Assembly (NCBI GenBank): GCA_018262775.1
Contig: JADFDU010000011.1
Span: 165,405-229,404, forward strand
Source: Rhodocyclaceae bacterium
GTDB taxonomy: Bacteria; Pseudomonadota; Gammaproteobacteria; Burkholderiales; Rhodocyclaceae
Length of the DNA: 64,000 nucleotides
Direction of reading: 5' to 3'
Positions 15,290 to 24,600 of the stretch are shown here, one piece after another. The notes under the pieces are model-generated. The model saw only the letters and a list, made by a program, of their open reading frames with translations. It was not told where the DNA came from and searched no databases. The stretch's first letter is position 1; the number at the start of each line of letters is the position of its first letter. The position numbers and the translations under genes are program-made.

Positions 15290-16021
15290 ATGAGTTCCGA
15301 GGATAAGGAATACTGGGTCGCGCAGCTCAGGCAGCACCTGGGCCGCGCCAAATCGCTGCGCATCGAGGTCAACGCCGATCCGCGCATGGCCGAAGACCGC
15401 CTGCGCCTGCGCACCTGGCAGGCCGAGCGGCTGGCCAGGACCTACCGCGACCTGCTCGATTCCGAGCGCTACCACCACGCCGCGCGCTTCTTCCTCACCG
15501 ACCTCTACGGCCCCAAGGACTTCAGCGCGCGCGACCACGAACTCGAACGCATCCTGCCCACGCTTTCCGCCACCCTGCACACCGCCGGCATCCACACCAT
15601 CGCGCTGGCCATCGAAGTCGACGCCCTGTCGGAAGAACTCGATGCCGCGATGGTCGCCGAGCTGCGCCGCGCCCGCGCCATGGCGAAGCTCACTGAAAAG
15701 ACCTACGCCGAAGCCTACCGCCGCTGCGGCCATCGCGCGCAACGCGAACTGCAGCTCAAGCTCATCGGCGAAGTCGGCGAGTCGCTCGCCGCCCTCACCC
15801 GCAAGCCGCTCGTCCACGCCGCCCTGCGCGTCATGCGCATGCCGGCCAAGCTGGCCGGCCTGATCGAACTGCACACCTTCCTCGAACACGGCTACAACGC
15901 CTTCCACCGCATGGGCGACCCGTCGGAATTCCTCGACACCATCACCACGCGCGAGACGGTCATCCTGCGGCAGCTCTACGACGGCGCAGCGCAGCCGTTC
16001 GACATGCCCGGCAACGCCTGA
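15290..16021 (+). CDS. Conserved hypothetical protein (FFLTDLYGPKDFS motif)
   Basis: Protein of 243 residues, almost all helical and rich in Arg and Ala. A distinctive FFLTDLYGPKDFSARD block lies at about residues 63-78; similar FFLxDLYGP motifs occur in uncharacterised proteobacterial proteins. No signal peptide, cofactor motif or nuclease motif is visible. ATG 15290 follows an AAGGATAATG stretch and starts the recognisable part; the frame runs 36 codons further upstream with no sign of coding. It is transcribed away from the aldehyde dehydrogenase gene. Function unknown. Confidence 0.75.
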   Translation: MSSEDKEYWVAQLRQHLGRAKSLRIEVNADPRMAEDRLRLRTWQAERLARTYRDLLDSERYHHAARFFLTDLYGPKDFSARDHELERILPTLSATLHTAGIHTIALAIEVDALSEELDAAMVAELRRARAMAKLTEKTYAEAYRRCGHRAQRELQLKLIGEVGESLAALTRKPLVHAALRVMRMPAKLAGLIELHTFLEHGYNAFHRMGDPSEFLDTITTRETVILRQLYDGAAQPFDMPGNA

Positions 16022-16023
16022 GC

Positions 16024-16047
16024 GCCGTGCTGCAGGGACTGACTTTC
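16024..16047 (+). repeat. 24-bp dispersed motif, copy 4
   Basis: Reads GCCGT, 8 bp, GACTGACTTTC, immediately after the stop of the hypothetical gene. It is the last copy seen before the accessory region. Confidence 0.7.
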
Positions 16048-16126
16048 AGCCCGGAAAGTTCGCGCAATGAAAGCCGCACATTGCCATGCGTGCATCGATG
16101 CGTATGGATTTTGTGTTCGCCGGGTT

Positions 16127-17434
16127 TCATGAATAGGGTTTCAGATTCAACGCGCCCTGAATTCTTTTGCGCACGTCATCAGGCACGCCCGCCTGTTCCG
16201 CAAACGACTTCCATTTCGATACCGTCGCCTGCACCTCGGCAACGATTTTCGCGGCGCGCCCGCGTTTCATGGATGCCGTTTTTGCGCAGGCGTTGAAGTC
16301 CTCCAGCGTGAAGTTGTCGCGTTTCCCGTTCATCGTCATCTGATGGCTTGCCGTCCACGCGCCCGCAGGATTCAAGCTGTAGGTCATGTCAAAGGCCGGC
16401 GCCAGCGACCACTCGCCGGATTGATTCATCAGGAAGGCGATATTCTTCACATGGTCGTCCTGATTGCGGGCCACGATGTTGAATGCCATGCGCCGGAACA
16501 GTTGCTCGATGGCCTGCATGGGCAACTGCAGTTGCCGCATCACTAGCAAGGCCTGCTCGTAGCTGTACGCGCCCGCCATATTGAAATCGTAGTGCGCCAG
16601 GGCGCAGAGCGACTGCATGTGAAGTTTTTCGCCACCGGCAAGCCGATCAAAGCGGCGCGTCATGAAATGCGAGCGGCCGTTCTCCTTGAACAGCCGGCAT
16701 TCACTGAGTTCAATGCCGCAGTCAAGCGCCATCAGGTAATACGCATACTCGATCAACCCGTAGCCTTTCGGGTCTTCCAGTTCCTTGTCCTTGTTGCCGC
16801 TCACGCCGTCGAATTTCAGCAGCCAGTATTCAAATCCCTTGCCGGCCTTGACCTGGCCCGAGCGCACTTCATTGGTTTTCGGGTTCCATGCGATGACCGC
16901 CTTCGCCCTCGCGCCGCCGGCGGAGGTGCCCACGCGCAGAATATCCCTGAGCGCATCTTCGCTGCCCTCGGCCGCAAAAGACGCCTGCAGGTTATTCCGG
17001 TGGGTCAGCACCTCCGATGCAAGCTCAACCAGCTTGCCGACCTCGATGTGCGTGGTCTGCCTTGCCCTGGGGCCGATGGCGGGGGCAAATTCCAGCGCAC
17101 CCATGCCGCGTTCACCGGTATAGCAAAGCCGCTCGACCGCGTTGAAGGAATCCGCCTGCCGCCCCTGCGATGCCAGCCAGGCATCGATCAGCGCGTTGCC
17201 GAATCTGTCGGGCAGCGAGTCGGCCAGCAGGCCGGGCAGTCCGAGAAAAGTCGGGCGGGAAAGCTCGGGGAAGCGGAACACGCGCCGCGAAAGCGGCATC
17301 ACCATCGGCGCGACCTGAATGCCGCTTTGCGCGAATGCCGGATCGTATTCAAAACTGGCGACGTCCTCCCCATCCGGTAGTGAGACCGCGCCGATGGTTC
17401 TGCCCCACAGCCTGACTTCGGCAAGCGTGCTCAT
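16127..17434 (-). CDS. hipA: HipA-family serine/threonine kinase toxin
   Basis: Kinase toxin of 435 residues. The N-terminal HipA_N part (about 5-110) contains LPGLLADSLPDRFG. The glycine-rich loop TSAGGARAKA follows, and the catalytic segment NQDDHVKNIAFL and metal-binding FDMTYS lie in the C-terminal lobe. The best-known HipA inactivates glutamyl-tRNA synthetase and induces dormancy; the target here is unknown. ATG 17434 is the third of three tandem 22-bp start-region copies, and a TTG four codons upstream is less likely. It follows the HTH antitoxin gene by 40 bp on the same strand. Confidence 0.92.
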   Translation of the reverse strand: MSTLAEVRLWGRTIGAVSLPDGEDVASFEYDPAFAQSGIQVAPMVMPLSRRVFRFPELSRPTFLGLPGLLADSLPDRFGNALIDAWLASQGRQADSFNAVERLCYTGERGMGALEFAPAIGPRARQTTHIEVGKLVELASEVLTHRNNLQASFAAEGSEDALRDILRVGTSAGGARAKAVIAWNPKTNEVRSGQVKAGKGFEYWLLKFDGVSGNKDKELEDPKGYGLIEYAYYLMALDCGIELSECRLFKENGRSHFMTRRFDRLAGGEKLHMQSLCALAHYDFNMAGAYSYEQALLVMRQLQLPMQAIEQLFRRMAFNIVARNQDDHVKNIAFLMNQSGEWSLAPAFDMTYSLNPAGAWTASHQMTMNGKRDNFTLEDFNACAKTASMKRGRAAKIVAEVQATVSKWKSFAEQAGVPDDVRKRIQGALNLKPYS

Positions 17435-17478
17435 GACGTCTCGCAAGCGTGCTTATGACGTCTCGCAAGCGTGCTCAT
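17421..17478 (-). repeat. Tandem 22-bp repeat carrying hipA start codons
   Basis: On the minus strand two complete 22-bp units and one partial unit each begin ATGAGCACGCTTGC (ATAAGC in the middle copy). The first ATG overlaps the hipB stop as ATGA; the third is the functional hipA start. Confidence 0.85.
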
Positions 17479-17825
17479 GGCTTCTCATCCCAGCGCCACG
17501 GTTTGCCAGCCGCCTTTGCGGCACGTTGACCCGAAGCCCGTTGCCGAACCTTGCCCTTTCGCTTCAACAAATCCATCGGTCTGGGCCCGGACTCCGGGAT
17601 CAGGCTATCCAGCCCGGATGCGGCGTCCAGCACCCGCAGCACACGAACCAGAGTGGCCAACTGGGACGTTTGCCCCGCCTCCATACGCTCGAGCGTGCGC
17701 TTGGCAATGCCCGCCTGTTCGGCCACGGCTGCCTGGGTCAGCTGCAATTCAACCCGACGGCCGGCAATACGCGCGCCCAATTCGGCCAGCACGGCATCGT
17801 CGGTGAGCAAACCGGTGATTTTCAT
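17475..17825 (-). CDS. hipB: HipB-like helix-turn-helix antitoxin
   Basis: XRE-type regulator of 116 residues. The helix-turn-helix is at about residues 17-70 (RIAGRRVELQLTQAAVAEQ, then GIAKRTLERMEAG). The C-terminal tail is long, basic and probably disordered. It should bind HipA and repress the operon. The region just upstream carries AT-rich palindromes that fit operators. Its stop overlaps the first of three duplicated hipA start sequences, suggesting that hipB and hipA originally overlapped by 4 bp. Confidence 0.88.
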   Translation of the reverse strand: MKITGLLTDDAVLAELGARIAGRRVELQLTQAAVAEQAGIAKRTLERMEAGQTSQLATLVRVLRVLDAASGLDSLIPESGPRPMDLLKRKGKVRQRASGQRAAKAAGKPWRWDEKP

Positions 17826-17862
17826 GGTCGTAATAGTTTGCGAATATTCCGGTTAAATTGCC

Positions 17863-17929
17863 ATATATCGTCAGTTATTGCGATATATACATTGATTATT
17901 TTATTTAGTCAAGTCGCTATATATAGCGA
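17863..17929. promoter_or_regulatory. Probable hipBA operator/promoter palindromes
   Basis: ATATATCG (17863-17870) faces CGATATAT (17881-17888) across 10 bp, and a perfect 16-bp palindrome TCGCTATATATAGCGA lies at 17914-17929. All are within 105 bp upstream of hipB in an AT-rich stretch that contrasts with the GC-rich surroundings. Confidence 0.6.
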
Positions 17930-17949
17930 TATATAGACATTAATCGTAA

Positions 17950-18294
17950 TTAATCGTAATTATTTACGATATATGCGCCTTTCTGAATGAGCCGATCCCG
18001 GTTGCCATAGTTGCAGGTGTGCAAATGGCGGAACTGCCCGGGCAGGGCGCCCTCGGCATCAAGATAGCGCGGGCTGAATTCCCGAACCTTGCGGGGATGA
18101 AGGGCAAGCTCGTCAAGCCACTGATGCCGGTATTCCAGATCGACAACAAGTCCTGCGCAATGCTCACGCCGCAGCTCGCCGGCATCGAAAGGAAACGGAT
18201 CGGCCCGGAAGTCGTCAATGTTTCCGGAAAACGCAACGAGATCATTGCCGCCCTCGATCTGCTGCTGACGGGAATCTATTCCGGGTCGCTCGCA
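17950..18294 (-). pseudogene. Gene remnant: 3' part of an unidentified protein
   Basis: A minus-strand frame open for 114 codons, following an in-frame TAG at 18295-18297 and lacking any ATG, GTG or TTG start. The translated text has normal protein character, for example DLEYRHQWLDELALHPRK and FRHLHTCNYGNRD, and ends NNYD before TAA at 17950. It is probably the C-terminal end of a gene whose 5' part was lost or disrupted. I do not recognise the family. A plus-strand 119-residue frame covers the same DNA but looks less protein-like. The following 230 bp (18295-18524) hold nothing I can support. Confidence 0.45.
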
Positions 18295-18524
18295 CTATTC
18301 ACGATTTGCATGGCTACAGGGGGCAGGTCACCTTGGCAATGGCGATACAACCAACAGGGAATTTCGGGCACGAAATAGCAACTAACCCGCAACTTCAAGT
18401 TTGACATGCAGCACAATTGGCACTGCTGGGGCGTTTTTCGTGCGGCCCAACAGTTATTGGTCGTACCCTGGGGTCCGTGACTGATCAGGAACCTGTCGCT
18501 CGACTTTAGTGGTGGTTGGCCTAC

Positions 18525-18656
18525 TCATCGGCTTGAACAGTCACCCAGTTGTATCTCTTGCCGAACGGTGGGATTGTCCCCTTGGCGGCGGGAAAGATCA
18601 CCGAATTGAAACTCATCCCAGAAGTCCGCCAACGAGAATCCCGAATCTTCATTCAT
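18525..18656 (-). CDS. Small ORF (43 aa) overlapping the end of the giant helicase gene
   Basis: Begins MNEDSGFSLADFWDEFQFGD and ends with TGA at 18525. Its ATG overlaps the TGA of the helicase gene as ATGA, the pattern of translational coupling, and a GGAGG lies within the helicase coding end about 10 bp before. The peptide is acidic and amphipathic with several aromatic residues. It could be a genuine small partner protein or the 5' stump of a longer downstream gene, since the DNA just beyond also looks rearranged. No family recognised. Confidence 0.45.
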   Translation of the reverse strand: MNEDSGFSLADFWDEFQFGDLSRRQGDNPTVRQEIQLGDCSSR

Positions 18657-21600
18657 GTAAGCAATTCCTCCAGACGCTGTATTTTCAACACGCGAAGTTG
18701 CCTGGGTTTCTGTCCAGGGATTTCCAGAATTCCGACGTCGCCGGGAGACAGTCCGAGCAGAGCTTGGGCGAGCGGGGTCTCCTCGTTGATGATCCCCATC
18801 TTGGGGTTACTCGCGCTGTCAACGATCAGCATGCTGTGCCTGTCGTTCGGAGCATCGAGAGGACAGTAGGTGACCCTGTCGCCAACCTCCACGAACAGAT
18901 CGCTGCTGGAATCAGACTCAGCGGCGAGTGTCTCAGCCACCTCCTCGGCAGCCTGGCCGTCCGCCGAATCTTCGACCTCGTCTTCGGTAAATTCCTCTTC
19001 CCAAGCGCCCGGATCCTCTGCCGCCGAGAGGCGGCGACGCTCCTCGATGAACTCGCGCAGCCTCACAATCGCCCTGCGCGGATCGTAGAACCAGTCCGTC
19101 GACCAGATACGGTGGATGCGGCCCTTCCAACCGAGGGACTCGAGAATCTCCTGGCGGATACGGTCGCGGTCGCGAACCGAGAACCCGCTGTGATAGGTGG
19201 CGCCATCGCACTCAATCCCCGCGAGGAATTCGCCGGGCCTGTCGGGGTTGCGCACGGCCATGTCGATGAAGAACCCGGCGACGCCCAATTGCGGTTTCAC
19301 CTCGTAGCCCATTGAGGAGATGACGTTGGCGACCGACACCTCGAAATCACTATCCGGATCGCGCTCCCCCTCGTCGGTGGAGACGAGGACGCCGCGCTTT
19401 GCGAAATCGAGGTAGTCCCGTAGGGCCTTCGTCCCGAGTGGGGTGCGCTCGTCGACCACGATGTCCTCGGGCATCATGGACGTGAATAGCTCGATCCGCC
19501 GCTTCGAGCGGGTGAAAAGCACGTTTAACCTGCGCCATCCATCCGGCCGGCTGATGGGGCCGAAGTTCTGCCTGACCTTGTCCGTCCCAGGGGCCTTGCC
19601 GAATGTCGTCGAGATGAATATCACATCGCGCTCGTCTCCCTGAACGTTCTCCAGGTTCTTGACGAAGAACGGCCAGCCCTCGGTCTCCCAGCGGTCCATG
19701 AAGCCGGCACCCTCGTCGAAAATCTTGAGTTTCTTGTCAAGAAGCTCCTCGATGAGTTCGCGCTGGGTCTGGTTGAGCGTGACCACGCCGAGCGACTCGT
19801 CCGGCCGCTTGATCATGTGCTCTAGCACCGCGTCCACCACGCGCTGTGCCTCGGGCGCGTTCTGCCTGTCCTTATACAAGCCGCCCCTGACGTAGCGGTA
19901 CTTCACCCCGAGCCCCGGGTTCTTGGCGTAGGGCGACGGGAACACAATCAGATTCTTGTAGAAATGGTGATTCGAGAACGCGATGAGCGACTCGTGGTGG
20001 GAGCGGTAGTGCCAGCGAAGGCTGCGCACGGGGGTGTAGAGTTGCTGACAGATGTCGAGAATGCTCTCCATGCCGCTGATCGCGGCGGGGGCCTCGTCGT
20101 CCTCCTCATCGTCGGAGCCATCCACCATGCGATCGAAGAAACTGGTCGGGGGCAACTGCTTGGGATCACCGACGACCACGAGTTGCGTCCCCCGGGCAAT
20201 GGCCCCGATGGCCTCCTCGGGGCGCAACTGCGACGCCTCGTCCATGACGACCAAATCGAACCTCAACGTCCCCTGCTCGAGATACTGGGCCACAGACAAC
20301 GGCCCCATCATGAAACATGGCTTGAGTTCCTGGAGGGATGCTCCCGCGCGCCTCACCAGTTGTCGGATGGGGATGTGCCGCCGTTGCTTGTTGATCTCAC
20401 GCCGTAGCAAGTGCATATCGGTGAAATCCCCGACGGTCGTACCGCGGTGCCCCTCTGGCACCCGAGTTCGCATGTCAATCTGGCTTGCGAAGTCCTTGCC
20501 AGTCAGGGAGACGATTTCCGCATCAAGAGCCCGGTAGTCAGCCCTTGTCTTATCGTGGACGATGCCATTGAAACGGGAGAGTTCGGGGTAAGCTTGGTAG
20601 ATAGATCTGCCGATTGACTGGTATGCGGAAAGCTCGAACGCCGATGCCAAGTCGGCCGATGGAATCTTCCCGGACTCCAACGCCGCCACGAAATCCGCCA
20701 TGCCGTCCTGGCTCGACTGCTGCCTCATGGAAAGGTACTTCGTCCATGGCAGGACGGAACCCGGAACCTCCGCGACCACCTCCAGCCGGGCAAGGATGTC
20801 GGACGGCAGGTCGCCTCCCGACACGCCGCGTACCTGCTTTTGCCACTCGTCCCACGAGAGCGAGCCGAAAGTCGAAAGCGACTCGACGCTCTCCCTCGCT
20901 TTTTTGCAGCCGTCCGCGATGGCGCTGTAGAGACGCTTGGCCGTGGCTAGGGCCTCGCCCGCGTCTGCGGACAGGAGCCCCCTGCGTATGGTGACCGGCA
21001 GTTCGACGGCACACACGGCGGCCCCCCATCTGTGCGTGGCCGACAGACAGTCGAGATCGGTTTCCGCGCCGTCGAAAACGTCGCCGAGCATCTGCCGGAC
21101 ATCATCCGACACGGCTAACCTGTCGAGAATGGAGCGGGCCTCTGCCTCCTTGTGGGTGGCGTCGAAAACCTCCAAGGCCGACTTGCCGCTCCTCGCGTAG
21201 GGGGAGATTCGTTCCAACGCTTTTCGGGCGGCGGAGGCATCGTCGCGCGTGACGTCCGCCAGCGCGGACCAATCTTCAAATCGGTTCCACTGCGGGAGAG
21301 TCGCCACGCGTTCCCATGCCCCGTCAAGTTCTGCCTTGGTCTTGGCGAAGGACTCCGCCGCCGAAAGGGGGCAGCCGCCATCAGCAAACGCCAAGGCCTG
21401 CGATGCGGTTTCGGCTACATGGACCGCCTTCGACGAAACGTCACGCAGTGCGTCCTCCCATGGACCGCCAGTCAAATCGGCGAGCCGCCCCAACTCCTCT
21501 CCGCCGGCATCCCACAGCGACCTCCGGCCGCGCATCAGGCATTCTAGGTCGGCGGCCGCCGCGCCGAGATCAGCCCTGGCCTCCATAAGGCGCAGGGCGT

Positions 21601-24600
21601 CCTTCGGGGACAGGGTGGAGTCAGCCCTGCCAGAGAAGAACCCCGCGACCGCGCCGATGCTCCCGGCCGCGCGGCGAAGGGTCTCCAGCGCGGCGCCCCA
21701 TCCCCTAGACTTCGTCTCGCGGAATCCAGCGACGTCGGCTCCGAAAATCCCCCTGACCGCAGTCTCCGCTCCGGCCAGCCGGCCCGCGTCTGCGGAAATC
21801 GCCGCCGCCTTGGCGGAAAGCTCCGCGATCCTCTCCGCGGGGACGGCGGTCAGGTCGAACTGCTCAGCGAGTCCCGGGCATTCGGCTATCGTGGCCCGCG
21901 ACGACAGGTACCAGTCGTTAAGCGTTTCCATCCGCCCGGGATCCGTTTCCAGCCCGCGGAACAATCCGCCGAAACACTCGCGAAATTCCGCATTCGCGAC
22001 GAACGCGTCCCTCGCCCCGATCCAGGCCGCAAGCGCGGCAAGCTCCTCCGCCCGCTGCTTGGCGGTCAATTTCCGTTTTTCCCTCGACATGCCGGCGTGT
22101 AGCCTTCTGGCCCTCCGCCATTCGGAGTCGAAGAACGCGAAAAACCCATCCTTGCGGCGGAGGGCCGCGGCCGACGACCTGATGTCGGCGACCGGCGGCA
22201 GGGTGTCGAGGTAGAAAAGGCCAGCGAATCTCTCCAGCCCTTCGCGCTCGGCCGCCAACGCGGACTTAGCCTCGCCGATCAGTTCAGCCGTCATGGCGTG
22301 GCCGAATGTCGGCCTCCGGTATTCGAGCAGATCGGCCGGGGCGGACGCGCAAACCGCGGCGACGGCGGCCAGTTCCGCAATCGAGCGCTCGGTGGAGTCG
22401 AACGCTACCCCTATGCGTTCCGCCGACGAGCGGCACCGATCGAGGGCCTCCATGCAGGCAGCTACCTCGTCGTCCAGTAGGGATTTGAGCCGGAACAGTT
22501 CGGATACAGGCTTGTCGGCCAGCGGGAAGGTTGCGAGGCGCCGAGCCTCCGCTAGCGATTCGGCGGAGACGTTCGCATCGCGCGACAGTCCGGGAAGACC
22601 GTTCGGATCGGCAAGGCGAACGACGGCGTCGGGCGTGCCGTCGAACGGCAGCCCTCTCCCGGTCGCGATGGAGCCTATCCGGGCCAGGGCGTCGGAGAGG
22701 GATTTACAGGCCCCCAGAACCGCGGCCGCGCTTGCGGCGATCCTGCCGATGGGGAAAGGGGCCAATCCCTGCGACGCCGTTACGCCGCAGTTCGCGATGA
22801 AGGCGTCGATGGCCGACTTGCCTGCTGGACCGTAGGGCGCCTTCGAAACCCTCGCGGCGACCAAGAACGCGTCCAACGCCTTTTCGAGACGCGTCACCGA
22901 CTCGATGGCGTCGCCGATGTCGGACGACAGCAGGGCCTGCGACAATTCCCTGTGCTCGACGAGTTGTCGAGCCTCGTCCATCTCATCCACGGGAAGGCGT
23001 TCGCCGTCGGCCAGAACCTCGGCGGCGGAACGGAACAACCTACGCGCCTTCTCGACCCCCTCCGCCACGTCGGAAATTAGCCTTGAACTGAGCTGTCCCT
23101 TCGGATCGGCGTCGAGGTCGAACATCCTCGGCAGCAGCGACGGCTCGGCGGCTTCCGGCAGGGGTGAGATCCGTTCAAGTGCCTCGACGATCCTCGCGGC
23201 GGCGCTGGTGTCGGGCTGCCCTCTTAACTCGAAGAATGCCGCGGCCTCCACGGCGGCAGCGTTGGCCGCTGCCGCGCTCACCAGCGCGGCGGCTACAATC
23301 CTCGCGATGGCCTCGTCGTCAGATGGGGCCAATGGGTCCGGCCGGAATCCCCACCACGGATGGTCTTGATCGAACCGTCCGCCGATGGCGTCGTGGAGTT
23401 CGGCCAGCGCGGCAAGCCGCGATCGCCTTGACTCTATATCGTCGTGAGTCCACCTGGACGCGTCCTTGAAACCGATGGCATTGACAGCGGCGGACGCATC
23501 CCCTAGTTCCTGCCTGCGATGTTCGGCTGCCCAAAATATCTCGTTGACCGTCAGTCCGAGGGAGTTCCCGATCCGGCTGCCCATCAACTCGGCGTAACGG
23601 GCTAGTTCGCCCTTTTGCCTCTGGAGCGTGGCCATCTTCGCTTGGAGCTGCGCCGTGGCCGGGAACCGCTGCTCGATGCGAGCCTGGATGTCCTCGAGGA
23701 ATTTCTTCTTCTGCGTCTTGTGCGAATGCAGTTCGAGACAGAAGTGCCCGAGGCCAGCGTGGTTCAGGCGGTGGCGCACCACCTCGAGGGCCGCCAGTTT
23801 CTCGGAGACGAACAGTACCTTCTTGCCCTTCGTGAGGGCGGCGGCGATGATGTTCGTGATGGTCTGCGATTTGCCCGTACCCGGCGGTCCGTTGACGACC
23901 ACGTTCTTCCCGGAGAGCACGTCGATGATCGCGCTGTGCTGGGACGAGTCGGCGTCGTATATGAGAGGCTGTGCCGCCTCGGGCCGCTCGTCGATGCGGT
24001 AGTCCTCGGCGTGGAGGCCACCCCCGCCGTTCCCGCCACCTCCGGAAAAGACCGACTTGATCAGATCACTCTGCAAAATGCCCGGGTTCTTCTTGGCGTC
24101 GAGATCCGACCAGATGGCGAGTTTCCCGAAGGAGAGCATGCCGAGCGTGATCTGGCGGCGCACCTTCCACCGGCGTTTTTTCGAGACGGCCTGATCAATT
24201 CGCGAGAAATAGGATTCCGGCTCCTCCTCGTCGCCGTACTCGGGAAGGGAGAGCATGAAGTCCCGGCGAAGCTTTTCGCGAAGGGTGTGGTTCTCGGCCA
24301 GATCCTCGCCGCTGTGCAGAATGCTGTACTGGTATGTGCGGGTGTCCCTGTCGATGTCGCCCTTCGCCAGCGTGGCCGGCAGCGAGAGCAGCGGGGCGAG
24401 CATCGGCTTTTCCGAGTCGTCGCTGTCGTAGAACTCGAGAAACCCGAACACAAGGAACAGCATGTTGGTGCCGGTCTCTTCGATGGCGGTCCTGGCCTCG
24501 CTCGCGATCTTGCGCAATTGCCGCTCCAGTTCGGCCGGGTACAGTAGCGTCTGTATCCTGTGGAGACGGTGGCCGTCAGCCCCTTCTGGGTTTGGGGGAA

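Noticed and set aside
18019..18378. A 119-residue plus-strand ORF next to hipBA
   Set aside because: Overlaps the minus-strand remnant, which has better protein character and reads in the same direction as its neighbours; neither is certain.
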